Part shown: piece by piece, positions 1-12,986 of the stretch | Layout of the letters: the number at the start of each line of letters is the position of its first letter | Numbering within the stretch: position 1 is the stretch's first letter | NCBI GenBank assembly: GCA_036571765.1 | Contig: BROE01000022.1 | Coordinates: 12,792,282-12,856,281 of the forward strand | Source: Plecoglossus altivelis | Taxonomy: Eukaryota; Chordata; Actinopteri; Osmeriformes; Plecoglossidae | Direction of reading: 5' to 3' | DNA: 64,000 bases | Notes under the pieces: generated by a model | The model's input: only the letters and a program-made list of their open reading frames with translations | Told to the model about the DNA's origin: nothing | Database searches by the model: none | Translations under genes and position numbers: made by a program

Positions 1-235
1 TTTGATCTGACCTTAGCATGTTGGACTGGCTTCATGGGTACCAGTTGAGCCTGTGTAGTTCTGGTACAAGGACTGTAGTTATGGAAACAGAACTGTAGTT
101 ATGGGAACAGGACTGTAGTTAGGGAGCCAGAACTGTTGTTATAGTACGAAGACTGTCGTTAGGAGGCCACGGCTATAGTTAGGAGACCAGTGCTGTAGTT
201 ATGGTACCAGAACTGTGTGATGAAGTATCCAGTAT
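1..235. repeat. Minisatellite, about 22-bp unit
   Basis: Imperfect tandem copies of a unit containing 'actgtagttatgg' followed by a short A/G-rich stretch run from about position 50 to 205. Unit length and sequence drift (tagtta / tgttat / tcgtta), and no reading frame is conserved. There is no sign of a gene. It sits at the window edge, so the array may extend further upstream. Confidence 0.7.
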
Positions 236-292
236 AAACAATGTTATCAGCAGCACTGCAGGACGACGTATCAGTCAGTAACTATGTGATCA

Positions 293-483
293 CTCTCTTT
301 CTCTTGCTCTGTCTCCCTCCTTCTCTGTCTATCTTTCTCTCCCCCCTTCCCTCTCTCTGTCTCTCTCATTCTCTCTTCTGCGCTTCCTTTCTCTCTTTGT
401 CTCTATCTCTTTGTCTCTGTTTCTTTCTCTTTCTTTATTTCTGTCTGTCTGTCTTTGTCTTGTCTGTCTGTCTCTCTGCTCTG

Positions 484-520
<37 letters not shown>

Positions 521-578
521 TCTCTTTCCTCTTCTATCTACTCACACCACCACACACACACACACACACACACACACA
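293..578. repeat. CT-rich tract ending in (CT)n and (CA)n microsatellites
   Basis: A pyrimidine-biased tract leads into a pure (CT)n run (about 487-516) and a (CA)n run (549-578). Reading frames through it encode only Leu/Ser or Thr/His repeats and are artefacts. Confidence 0.9.
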
Positions 579-1887
579 TCCAAATGCACGCATACACCCT
601 CCCACAAAGCACATGAGGAATGTTTCCTCCTATGCTTACATTGGCAAGAGCACAAACATGCGCTGACTTTTTACTTTCCAGTAAATTATAGGTAATGAAA
701 TGTGAAGAAGAGCAAATCTGACGAGTATGCAGCTCAACCAAACTCGAGTTCCACAGACAGCTGAATAATCCCTGTTGTTCTGGTGAATCCACTCACATTC
801 AGTGTGCGTCTCAGTGGTTTAACAGCAGAGGCCTTCAGTGCACCAACACTGCAACATCATAGGTTTGCATGGATGATTTATCAAGTATTTATTACACGTT
901 TGATCTAGCGTCATGTTTGATCCTCTCTGCCTCTCAAACAGACGTGCGTGTGTGTAAGTGTTTGTGAACATGAGTGGGTACGTGTTTCTTTGCATGTGTG
1001 TTTCAGTGGCCAACTCAGTCATTGGTAGTCACAGGCAGTGCTGCAACATTCTTCTTCAGTGATGAGGTACCTGGCATCGTGTTCAGAGAAGTGGTCACTG
1101 GTAGAAGAATGGAGGCAAGAACGGAGAAGGGAGGTGGGTCGGCTCGTAGAGGGGAGCTGGTTTGACTTCGATAAACACTGCCCTCCGAAATTACCTCTTA
1201 GAGGAATCTGTGGCGACATACTAAGGTCACATGTGACACCAAGGGATCCGGGAGCTCTTTAACCTCAGTCAGGAGTGATCAGCTTCAAAGAGCCGGCATG
1301 ACCACAGCAGACTTTTGATGTGATGAGACCTGCTGTCTTGAGACAGCTGGGGGTTGAGAAGGTATGAGCATACCTGGAGAGGAGAGGGGGTTAACTGGGA
1401 TGAGAGGAGAGAGAGGAGGGGGAGAGAACTAAGGGGAGGAGGATAGGAGGAGATGAGAGGGTAGGGCAGGAGAGGGGGAGAGGGGAGTCCAGGAAAAGAG
1501 CCGAGGAGGAGAGGGAGGACAGGAGAGGAGGAGAGGGGTGGGCAGGAGAAGAGTAATACACAGGTCTCTAGGCGTCTGCATGCATGCCCACCTAAATGAT
1601 GGGATATGAGGTGAAATGCTGCAGAAGGCTCTGTTTATGTGACATCACCAGGCAGGGCTGGCTGTGTTTTAATAGGGTGCATGTACTGTTGCATTGATGC
1701 ATGTTGCATAGGATAGGCGTGAAACTGCTTGTGTGTTTGGATGTGTGAATTTGTTTTGGTGCTGAGTTTGTTGTGTGTGCGTAAGATACCGCTTTGTTCT
1801 GGCAGAGTGCTCTTTAAGTGTGTTTGGCTGTCTGGAGAAGATTAGCATGAACTTGTGCAGAAGAGAGGCAGGCAGACATCCTAAAGA
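579..1887. other. Non-coding stretch with a purine-rich strand tract
   Basis: No conserved reading frame is seen. Positions about 1376-1545 are a G/A-biased tract (GGAGGA-like, about 170 bases) able in principle to form triplex DNA. The rest is unremarkable unique sequence, most likely dip2a intron 1. Confidence 0.6.
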
Positions 1888-1909
1888 TGAGAGAGAGAGA
1901 GAGAGAGAG

Positions 1910-1956
<47 letters not shown>
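1888..1956. repeat. Compound (GA)n(GT)n microsatellite
   Basis: About 12 GA dinucleotides run directly into about 22 GT dinucleotides. Confidence 0.95.
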
Positions 1957-1958
<2 letters not shown>

Positions 1959-2907
1959 GGAACCCAGACAGACCCACAGAGGGCAAGCCTGGTGGGAGAG
2001 ATTAACAGAACCGTCTTTTCATTATAGGATAAAGACCATAATGGCTCCATTACGTTCTCACTACATACATAGCAGACTACAGAGATCTCATTCTGTCTCT
2101 TCCCTCCAATCCTATCCCTTCCTATCTTCTCGCCTCTCTCTCCTTTCCTTTTTCTACTCTCATCTCTCCACATTTGCTAAATTTTGACAACAAACAAAGC
2201 GACGGCAGAAGTGTCATCTGAGCTGTTGAGGACAAAATCTCAAGTTACACATGTCTAGCGGATATGCATATGATGCAAATACACCCACACAGACATCGAC
2301 ACATGCAAACAAACCTTTGCATGGCAGGCCAACCAAAGGAATTACTTGCACTGTGGCACAGGTGGTGACGTCCTTCTTTAGTCAACACAACCCTCCCTCT
2401 GCCATCCCTGCTCCGCTTCTGTGTAGAGTATCATACCTGGCAACCTCACACACCTGGCAACCACACAGCCTTTGTCTTTCTATAATGAGAAGTGAAACAT
2501 GGCAGCCTCCCTCCTTCTGACTGCCTTGAAGATGATGTAATGAGTCGGTCTGCGTTAGACCGAGCCTAGTGCCATGAGATCTGGCGACCACATGATGGTG
2601 TACAAAAATATTCAGTGATGCAGTCTTCTGTAAATGTCTGGACTTTGTGTGCATGTGTGTGAGGGGTGAATTTCTCACCATACATGGTCAGAACAAAGTC
2701 TTTGTTGGCTAAAGATAATGTGGGAGAAACCCATAGCTCTGATTGGCTGGGGTGGCTGTCCTGTTAGAGAACCTTAAGCCTTCTTTACATCTGTGAACAA
2801 ACAACCTCGCTGCAACTGTGTGTGTGCAGGTTTGTGTAAGTGTGTAAGTGTCTATATGAGGGTAGATGTGTGTGTAGGTGACCGTGCGTCTATGTGTGAA
2901 TGAGGTT
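1957..2907. other. Non-coding stretch, nothing recognised
   Basis: Unique sequence with short CT-rich (2095-2170) and GT-rich (2815-2895) patches. Open frames are short and have no recognisable protein features. Confidence 0.5.
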
Positions 2908-4786
2908 TATTTTAGAGGCCATATAGGCCATAATTATAAGAGGCCATATAGACCATAATTCATACTTGGTCTCACATACAACACCATAACCTTACCTATA
3001 TAGCATTATACTCTCAGATATGCACCATTATACTCTCGTATATAGACCAATATACTGTACTCTCACATACATACCATTATACTCTCATACAACACCATGA
3101 CCTCACATATATACCATTATACTCTTGCATATACACCATTATACTCTCACACATATGCCATTATACTCTTGCATATGAACTGGCATACTCTCTTAAATGC
3201 ACATTCAAACTAGAGAGAATACTTTTCATGTGAGAAACTTTGATTGTATATGTGAGAGTTTGATTTTATGTGAAAGTTTGAGTGGGCAATTTGATTGTTC
3301 AGTTAACAACAGAGTATCAAGTGTTTGGAACTGTTTTGCACTGGTGTACAGAACTTTGACCTTCCCTTAAGAGTACGCTGCAACCATGACATGGAGAACA
3401 CAGAACACATATACCAGTTACCTGGTATATGTGGTGGTGTTAGTATATGTTAGAGACAAGAGGGTTAAACAGACGCAGTGTCTTTACTGGCCACAGTGTC
3501 CATAATCAGAGGATAAAGCGGTTGGGACAAAGCTAAATAGAGTTGTGTCATTATGCTTTAGTAACCTGTTTACCTTAATGGAAAATTAGGGCATACTGGA
3601 TTCTACAGATGAGCTCCATTTGTTTCGTCTTCACTACATCTACTTGCCAAGAGTTCAGAGAGCAGCTGCAGATTTCCAAAATCAGTGGAACAACCATGGG
3701 TTATCCACACAGGGAGGACAAACTCCTCTACAACCATGGCAGTGAGGGGTTCTTAACAGTGTGGAGCTGGTAACATCTTTGCAGGAAATTAGACCTTTGG
3801 AATTTCTGAAAATAGCCCATTACATTTAGAGACATAACTTTGTTGTTCCTGAAAATGACTTTAATGTCAATCAAATAGTTAACACACCTCAAGAAACAGT
3901 AGACCCATTGATTAATGATGGCAACCACAGCATACAATTTATTTATGAATTTATTACATTTTCACTTATAATTGAACAACTTTCATGAAGCCTTCTGGTT
4001 TTATGCTTTCTTCACTCCATTCTGGATGAGGTAACAATACAACAACCTTGTTGAAGGTACAGTGAGTCTGGGTAGTAGACCTAAAAAAAGAGTGCACGAA
4101 GAATGTCATCACTGGCATTACAGTCATTATTACAATAATTACTATCAGGATTCATATCACTATCATTATGATATTAGACCTTATTTTATGGTTAAGTGTT
4201 TGGGATTAGCTGGTGTGGGTACTGATTTGCAACCACCTGGTTAGAGGTGACAAAAAGAAATCAGTAAGTGCACATTCAAGTGCAAATAAAGACAGATCTT
4301 CCTGAGATCTTCCATCTTCTCAAAGGTGTGTATATCAGTGGGAAAGGCTTTTCCAGTGTTCTGCCCTGTAGTCACAGACTGCAGTATCCATTTGCCCCTG
4401 CAGACAATGATATTACGCCACATCCAATGCCGTTAACTAACGTTAACGTTAGCTACCTTAGAAGTAATAAAAAACTGTGGCTTCAACATTTATTTGACCT
4501 TAATGAGTAACGTTAATCTCAAGAGAGAGTATAATGGTATGTGTGCAAGTATAATGGTATATGCGTGAGAGTAAAGTGATATATGTGTGAGAATATAATG
4601 GTATATATGTGAGGTTAGTGTTGTATGTGACAGTATAGTGGTATGTACGAAAGAGTATAATGGTGTATGTGCAAGAGTATAATGGTGTATATGTGAGAAT
4701 AAAGTGGTATATATATGTGAGGTTATAGTGTTGTATGTGAGACCAAATATGATTTAAGGCCTATAAGGCCTCATAAAATAATGTGT
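2908..4786. mobile_element. Fold-back type element with tandem-repeat arms
   Basis: The outer ends match as an inverted repeat: 'ttattttagaggccatatag' on the left, against the complement of 'ctataaggcctcataaaata' on the right. Inside each end lies a block of roughly 20-bp tandem units: 'caccattatactctcacata'-like on the left (about 2960-3195), and its reverse complement 'gtataatggtgtatgtgcaa'-like on the right (about 4525-4745). The roughly 1.3-kb core (3200-4520) has no convincing open frame. This arrangement is typical of non-autonomous fold-back DNA transposons. I cannot name the family, and the target duplication is not clear. Confidence 0.65.
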
Positions 4787-6166
4787 AGCCCATTTTAACA
4801 CACTATATGGACAGGTCCAACATCAGCAGGTAATCTATCGGTAAGTGCTGTATGTGTGTGTCTGTGCACGTGTGTGCATAGGTGTGTGTGTGTCTGTTTG
4901 TGTATGTACATGCGCATGTGACACTTCCAGCCCCAGTTTGCTCTGATATGACCGTTTGTGCTCTGTGTGGCGCCCCGACGTGAGGAGGTGAGATTCGGGA
5001 GACAGATAGGACCCCACAAGGGAGGTGCGGTTCAACAAAGAGACTTATTACAAACGTGGGGGCTGTGACAAAAAATACATTCACCAAACAGAAAAGACGG
5101 ACTTCTTTCCTTTCGGGGTCCCGGGGAATTCTCTCTCGCTTATCGGTTACTCGCGGCTTCTTTCCTTAACTCGGCTGCCTCTTGCAGCCTCCTGGTTTCT
5201 TTCTCATCTTTTTCCTCCTTGGCTGCAGCTGCTTGGCCCAATTTATACCCCCTTGATTTGGGATTGCCGGCTGGTGCGTCCACTGCCCAGCTCCCATTGG
5301 CTGGAGCACCTGCACTGGGCTGTACCTGCTACCGATTACCTCCCTCTCTCTCCCTGGTCTGCCACATGTGGTTGACCCCAGCATGTGTTTCTTTATTTCT
5401 TGAAAGAAGATCTGGGAGAAGGAGGCTGTGGACTCCTCGGACAAACATGCAGACAGGACTGTAAAAAATGCTGATGTGGAGTTTTCTGGCATGGAAGAAC
5501 CATGGCTCATCCACTCAGATTAGAAATCATATCATTCCTGACATATGGTGGACAGATGGGATTATAATTAATGGTTTCCAAAGTATATTACATTGTAACA
5601 TAGCATAGTATACCATTGTAATTTCATCATAACATAGCATAGCATATATATATATATATAGCATAACAGCATAGTACAGTATAGCATGTGTTATTTTGTG
5701 TTAGTATAGCGGTCTACAGTAGTATGAAGTAGCCTCCTGCTGCTAATTAAAAATTGGTCATACTTAACATACTAATAATACTGAATGTGGACATGCAAAC
5801 AGTGATATTTTAAATGTTATGTTTGTATGTCGTAAAACCATTGTGGATGTGAGTGTTTGTACGTACGTGTGTGGCGTGATTGCGTTTGCGTGTGTGTATC
5901 TGTGATGTGGTTGTTAACCACAGTGTAACACGTTAGGAGCAGTTGGAGTGATAGGTGGGACAGAGTTCCTCTTTTCAATAGCGGTTGACAACAGCTTTAT
6001 GTGTATTAATGTGCTATGTATGTGCGTGTGCCTGGAAGGGAAATAAATATTCCCATCCTCCCTCATCGTCCTCCCTCTCCTCTCCTTTTTCCTTTTTCTC
6101 CTCCTCCTGTTCCTCCCTATTCTCCCTCCACCTTTACCTCTTCCCTCCTCCGTCTCCTCCATACGA

Positions 6167-6167
<1 letters not shown>
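4787..6167. other. Gene-free stretch; possible transposon-derived block near 4960-5480
   Basis: A GT-rich patch (4848-4915) is followed by a block of mixed composition (about 4960-5480) that differs from the surrounding simple repeats and starts near 'tggcgccccgacgtgagg'. It could be an old LTR or DNA-transposon fragment, but I see no diagnostic ends. A short (TA)n run lies at about 5645-5660. Pyrimidine-rich sequence covers 6055-6160. Confidence 0.3.

Positions 6168-6221
<54 letters not shown>
6168..6221. repeat. (CA)n microsatellite
   Basis: About 27 uninterrupted CA dinucleotides follow a pyrimidine-rich tract. Confidence 0.97.
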
Positions 6222-6223
<2 letters not shown>

Positions 6224-8016
6224 GAAAGCCAGACACAGAAAAATACACACACACGGTGCCTGTCCCTCCATGTCTGTGGTGATGTCTCCCATGACAGCAG
6301 CCAGCATCAGTGAGGTGTGAAGGAGAGATTTGAGTAGTTGGCTGGACCTGGGCCACATAAGTGGTCTGGCTGGTTCTCCTGGGTTCTCCTGGCTGTGTTG
6401 TCTCTGCAGGACATAAACAAGAAGGGGCTTCTGAGATATGGGAGGATGGAGGAAAGGAAAACTGAGTAGACAGGAGGAGAGGACAGAGAGGGGTGAACAG
6501 AGAGGGGAGACAGAAGAGAAGAGACAGGGAGATGTCGCTCTCACTATCTCTCTTTCTCTATCTTAGACACACACGCCAGCCACCCTGCTCTGCTAGCCTG
6601 GTGAGACATGGTGATTGGATGAGGCCAGGCTGTCCTTGCTCTACTCTCTTTAAATCAATCTCTCAGACAGCCACTTTACCTGTTCTCTTCTGTCCTCTCC
6701 TACACTCTCTCCTTCTCCTTGCATCTCCTCTCTCTCATCTTCCTTTTCATCTCCCGACTCCCCTCCTGTCTTCCCCTCCCCTCCTCCCTCCATCTCTCTT
6801 GTCTACTCCACTGCTATTTTATCCTTTCGGTCTCTCTTTCGCTCTTTCTGTTTTCTTCTCATTCAACCAGTCCAGCCAGCCAAACTGGTTTGTGTGGTAA
6901 AACACAGAACCCTTTATGGCATTGTCATTGTCTGTAGAAGTTATAAGATAACCATACAACATGCATTTGTTCCAGTCTCCATAACCAATGACACAGTTAT
7001 TAATACAGTGATTTCTTTTAATGCTCAGGGCCATGTTTTGTGGAAACGTATTGATGTGGATAGGCAATAAAATGTGATTGATCTTCAACCAAAACGGCTT
7101 AGCGAGGCCAGGGGTTAGTAGAGGTCTAGGTTATTGAGTTACCAAGGAAGAGGAAATCCATGCTCGGGGAACGTCCCTTAACAGTAGATGATAGTGAAGA
7201 GCTCTGCAGGCTGGGTGCTTGAGCATGGCAAACAGATTAATTGGATTCCCCTGATGAACAAAACACAGCGTCGTCCATTAAGACATGCAGGAGCAGGTGT
7301 CTGATATAACGAGTTTCAATGCAATGAGCAATGATAACTGTTAAGCCAGGCTGCCACATTTTTAGACAGTTTGTGTGAGTGTGATATACTGTGTGATATA
7401 GTGAGAGACCATGTGTCTGTGAGTGTGTTTGCGATAGAGACTGTATGTATTTGACTGAGAGTGAGAGACTGTGTGTGTTTGTGGCTTCCTGGCAGCAGGG
7501 CCCTTTTTTGTCAGAAACCCCTTCCTGTTTTGTCCACACACACACACACACATACACACAGGTACACACACACACACACACAGAGTCATACACCCACACA
7601 GTCATACAGCACCCAAACAGTGCACAAAACGCTCTCCTCCGACAGGAAGGAGAAAGGAAACAAAGAATCCACTTCCTGTGCAGGCCGCCAACATTCCACA
7701 CAATGGAGCAGGAAACGCCTGGCAACTGTGGAGAGGCCACCAAGTATGAAGAGATAAAGTAATCTCTCTCCCTCCTCTCTCTCTGTCTCTCTTTTTCTCG
7801 CTCTCCCTTCTGCCCCCCACCCTTCTTTCTACTCTCTTATTCCATTATGCAGGTCTGTACCTTTTCCTGACATCTTCTCGTCCTTGTCTCGCTCTCATCC
7901 CTTCTTTATCCTCGTCACTCGTTATCTTTGTCTTTCATGCTCTTACTCTCCCTCTATCATCACACTACCTCTTTCGCTCTCACATCTCTTTCATTCCTCA
8001 CCCTTTTTCTCTCTTC

Positions 8017-8019
<3 letters not shown>
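6222..8019. other. Gene-free stretch with simple repeats
   Basis: Purine-rich sequence (6425-6535) and pyrimidine-rich sequence (6690-6860, 7760-7830) alternate with unique DNA. An imperfect (CA)n block lies at about 7537-7581. No coding potential is supported. Confidence 0.5.

Positions 8020-8063
<44 letters not shown>
8020..8063. repeat. (CT)n microsatellite
   Basis: About 21 perfect CT dinucleotides. Confidence 0.95.
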
Positions 8064-8068
<5 letters not shown>

Positions 8069-8812
8069 CCTCACACTCAGATTTTCTCTAGTTCACCCTA
8101 ACCTTTCTGAAACACCCAGAGAGATGATAAATAAACACATCATTTATTGAAGGTTTTAAAAGGGCTGACCACTCTGGTTAGTCATAAAAAATGCTGCCAA
8201 GGCCATGTAAATTTTTTGTAATTTATTCACTCAATGAAGTTGGTCATCAATCTCCCTCATTTATGTCTTGGGGGGAAGGGCTCTGCTATCACCATGGAAA
8301 CCTTTGCTTGGGCCATATTCTCTAACAAGGGGAAAATAAGATGGGTTGGGGGTGGGGGTGAGGGTGGTGCATAGGACAGATGCGGCAAGTCTTTAAATCA
8401 TCTCACTGACACACAAACTCTCACACTAACACACAGAAACCCTTAGCAGCAACGGTAAAACAATCTAACTGGCTGTGGTCTACTACTAAACTGTTAGCTG
8501 TTGTTGATTGATGGTTTATAAGTTGTCCTCTTAAGTTTGACGTCATGGGATCAGTAAAACAATACCCGGACAAGGAAGAGGGGAGGGGAGGGGGTGGGAG
8601 GAGGAAAAACAATAGGTAAATGCTGAAGAAGAGAGTGAGAGGAGAGAGAGGGGAGGAGTTCAACCCACTGTGGACCATCATGATTCATTGCCTCCTCCCC
8701 CTCCTTTTGGAGACAGGGTTTCAAAGCTTCAAAGAAACCCCCCTCTCTCTACCCCCAGTCTTTCCTCCATAGTTCACTCTTTTGCTCTCTTTCTGACAGC
8801 CAAACGGATGGA

Positions 8813-8931
8813 CAGATGGATGGATGGGCAGGCAGGCAGGCAGGCGGGCGGAGGGGCGGGCGGAGGGGCAGACGGGCGGGGGGGCGGACGGGCGGGCAGG
8901 CAGGCAGGCAGGCAGGCAGGCGAAAAAGCAC
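8813..8931. repeat. GGCA/GGCG tetranucleotide minisatellite
   Basis: Runs of 'caggcagg' at both ends flank a variant block of 'gggcggac/gggcggag' units. The result is a very GC-rich, strongly G-biased strand. The neighbouring sequence 8064-8812 shows no gene. Confidence 0.9.
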
Positions 8932-9069
8932 ATCCTTTTCTGTCTCTCTTCTTTTCACCACTATTTTTAGAGGGACATCTCTTTCCTGGAGACGTCATGA
9001 AGGGATCCGATGGTTGTCAAAACATACTACGTCAGGAAGTGGGCAGCAAAGTCAAGTGCTTGGAGCCCT

Positions 9070-9362
9070 GCTATAGAGACTAACTCACCGCTGCAAACTA
9101 ACTCACCGCTGCAGAGTAACTCAGCACTGCAGACTAACCCAAGTAGTGGTGTACTTCACTCGTTTACACTCTGAGGGGAACAAGTAGAATCTAAGACCCT
9201 CTTCTACCACTCTGACGCAATTAAGGTTAGGGTATAGATTTAGTTGAACTGTTTTAGAGAGGGGTCAACTGTTTTGAGGTTGTCACACTTTTTTAGATTG
9301 TATTTCCGCTATCTCTCTTTTGTTTCACTTTGTGTCTATCCCTCTCATTCTCTCTCTCTCTG

Positions 9363-9414
<52 letters not shown>
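9070..9414. repeat. Left arm of inverted repeat 1, ending in (CT)n
   Basis: From 'gctatagagactaac' onward this matches the reverse complement of 11370-11700 with only scattered differences. One difference is a local 'ctaactcaccgctgca' duplication present only here (about 9081-9113). The inner end is a (CT)n microsatellite (about 9365-9414). An open frame here and one in the right arm start with the same residues (MNCFREGSTVLR), which shows the duplication, not a gene. Confidence 0.85.
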
Positions 9415-9416
<2 letters not shown>

Positions 9417-11040
9417 CACTCGCTCCTCTGTCTGTCTCTTTCTCCCTGCATCACTAGCCTACATCTGCATTCTCAGCACTCCGCTGTTAAAGCAGCACAG
9501 CTCACAGCAGTAGAGTACTGCAGTGCTGTAGTAACAGCTGTTACCCTGCATAAGGCTGGTTAATGTATTGTAGCAGTACACATGCATGGCTTGAAAGGCA
9601 GATACATTCACAGTCATGTATGTGCAGTATTTTCTTTTGTTTTCTGTGTTCAATGTTCCATGTGTTCCGTGCTCAGGGGTCCATGGTCAGTTCTCACTGT
9701 GTTTAGGGTGCTCAGTATTTCATGTGTTCATTGTTTATTGTTCAGTGTTTAATGTGGAGTGTTTAATGTTCAGTGTTAATGTGCAGCGTGTACTCTACAG
9801 GTCTCCTCCTTGTGGAACTGAGCCAGAATGACAGTATTGGATGCAGCCTAAACAAGCTAAACTGAACTGGCTTGCTTACAGTACAGTAAACACAGCCTAC
9901 GCTACAAACACTTGTGCAAGTCGGCAAATAGACACACGCAGTCATCCCAGCCTCCCCATTCACATGGATTTGTCAATGGGGACCGTGCTGGATGGGTGGA
10001 TCTACAGAGGGACTGGAGGGGAATGGAGATGTGACAGAGAGAGGGGAGAAGGAGGGGAAGGGGATAAAAGGAAGGAGGGGAACAGAGATGTGACGGAGAA
10101 AGGGGGGGGGCGTTGGAGGAGAAGGAGGGAAGGAAAGGAAGGAGGGGGAGGAGGAGAGTGTGAGCAGCCAAGGACATATCAGCAACGAGAGAGAGGACAG
10201 AAGGAGAGGCGTGGCGCTGGAGATGCTTGGTGCATCTCAGACTCCCTCTGTTGGTCAGTGGTGAAACAACACCCTGATCTAGAGGTTGAAGGTTGGTGTG
10301 GATCTAGGTGAGGGGGATTGTAGGTGTTGGTCTGGTCACAGTCAGCCCTCTTTGACTCTACTATCATCAAAACCGGGTACCAGTTAGAATGTAGCATCAA
10401 GTGTGCCAGGAGGAATACTGTTCATATGTGGGTGTTTATCTGTATTAGAGTCTCTGCATGTGTGTATGAGACTCAAATAGGGGATGTTGTGGGCTGGATG
10501 AGGCAGATGAAGTGAAACACACACGTGTTGCAGTGGAATCTTTGTGGCTACAGATGCTGAAGGCTTCCTTTATGCAGTTCTTGTCCCAGTTGGTGCACCC
10601 CCCGTCCCACCATACACACACCACACACACAATCCAGAAGACAAGCTCAAAACACCCACCACACAATACAAAAAATCACACACAGACCATAATACACATA
10701 CAGACAACACACACACAATACAAACACCACACAACACACACACACCGCACACCAACTCCTCGTGCGTCTGCAGTGCTGAGTGATGTCTGTAGGAAGTGCT
10801 GAGACAGAAGCTGTTCTGCACCAAGGAGGGAATCGGGGGAGGGGAGGAGCAGAGGTGGGAGGGAGAATGGGAAAGGGGTGGAGGAACAGAGAGAGGAGGA
10901 AGAGGGGGAGGTGCAGAGGGGGCAGGGAGAACGGGAGAGGGGTGGAGGAGTGTGTGTATGACAGTTGTGCATCTGTGACAGATGGAAGTGCTTGCCCCCT
11001 TATTTCCTGGTGAGATCAGCCTGTCACTACGGTGAATCAG

Positions 11041-11090
<50 letters not shown>

Positions 11091-11312
11091 GTGCATGCAT
11101 GTCTGGTCTGTCAGTCAGTCTGTGTGAGCTTTTGCTTTTTCCCAGTTTGATGACTGTCAAGATGTCGTGTCAGTCTGTGTTTAAATTGTCAAGTTGGTGA
11201 CACCCTTGTGGCTGACCAGTGTGTATCAGAGAGGGAAGTGGGATGGAGAGGGGGAGTTGGTCGTGTTAATTAATTGGATTGCTAAAGGGCCCATGTGTAG
11301 ACATTCTAGACA
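9415..11312. other. Spacer of inverted repeat 1, gene-free
   Basis: It contains purine-rich blocks (10010-10165, 10815-10945), a degenerate CA/CACA region (10610-10755) and a (GT)n run (11042-11092). No protein-coding signal is seen. Confidence 0.5.
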
Positions 11313-11700
<388 letters not shown>

Positions 11701-11873
11701 TGTAGTAAAGCAGTGGAGTTACAGTGTGTGGGCATTATCTTCCAATATAACTGTATTTGCAGAGAGAAAACACTGTTACCATGGCAATACCCCCCACTCA
11801 TCCACACTGCAACACCCATACCTCCACACCTTCCACAGGGACGTGTCTGCCTGTCTACTTGTTTGTCTGCCTA

Positions 11874-11941
<68 letters not shown>
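11874..11941. repeat. (CCTG)17 tetranucleotide repeat
   Basis: Seventeen uninterrupted CCTG units, flanked by degenerate CTGT/CTAC units. It lies in what is probably dip2a intron 1. Confidence 0.95.
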
Positions 11942-11943
<2 letters not shown>

Positions 11944-12986
11944 TGTGGAGCCAGGCTGGTTGAAGATGAGGGTGTAGAGGACTCTACTTCTCTGTGATAG
12001 TGTTGAAAGGGAATCCTAGCGGGAGTCTGTCTGGCAACTCTTTCAGTTGTTTCACTAATCTGAGTCACTATGCCCATATGACATATCACACACACCCTTA
12101 TTTTCACACATACCACACCCTCCTACACACACTGCACATGCTTTCTTGCTCTAACACACACATGCACACACGCAGTGGGTGTTAGGATTAGATTTCCTTT
12201 CACCCTCTTATGCTGCTACTGTGGTAATGAGCTAATGAATGGTTCTAATGCTGCACCTCCACATCTGCCACAGCCACTCACAGATTAACTACACAAACAC
12301 ACACACATCCACGTTACATTAGTACTACCAAAGCTCTCCAGGTGCAGACACAATGTGATGCTGATGAATGGAGTGTAAAGGAGCCAGATCAGAAAATTAA
12401 ACACACACACACGTAACCCACTCCCATAGCCATGTCACAGCTGACTTCACGCATGACTGTCCTTGGTCTTCAGTTTCGTGCAATCAACGGTGACCCTTCC
12501 TCTGTGTTTGTGTAACAATGATCTTGACTGGTTAGGACTTGACTAGCTTACTGAACAAGACGACAGTCCCAGAGTGTTTACTCCTGTGGCGGGCTGCATA
12601 CATGTTTTTCAGTGCGGTGTCACATACTGGAGTGTGTGTGTGGGTGTGTTCCCCCCCAACCGAGTCTCATCTCCCCCCTTGTTCTTATACCTTAAACAGC
12701 ATAGTACTACATGAAATGTCTTATTATTCACGCTGTCTGTCTGCATGTGTGTGTGTCGGAGGGGTGGCTATATTAACAAAATGGTAATAGAGGGCTACGG
12801 AGATGCGTTAACCCTAATCTGGAGTATCTGATTAATTAAAAGCGATGCTCTGACGTGATTGGTCGCATTAATGGATGGAGACTGTGAGATGCCCAGACGC
12901 TTGAGGGCGGAAAGGAAGGAGGGAGAGAGAGAGGAAGGATGATGAGGAGGGCGTCGTTCGCACAGGGATTCTCACAAGTGAGAAAG
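11942..12986. other. Gene-free stretch
   Basis: Unique sequence with CA-rich patches (12085-12180, 12290-12310). No coding or RNA-gene signal is supported. Confidence 0.45.

Noticed and set aside
1..235. CRISPR-like regular repeats
   Set aside because: The 22-bp units are tandem and drifting, without spacers.
241..695. Open frames of Leu/Ser and Thr/His repeats across CT/CA tracts
   Set aside because: They are translations of microsatellites; the same kind of frame appears on both strands at every simple repeat in the window.
4960..5510. Possible solo LTR or gene near 'tggcgccccgacgtgagg'
   Set aside because: No TG...CA ends, target duplication or polyprotein remnants could be identified; kept only as a low-confidence block.
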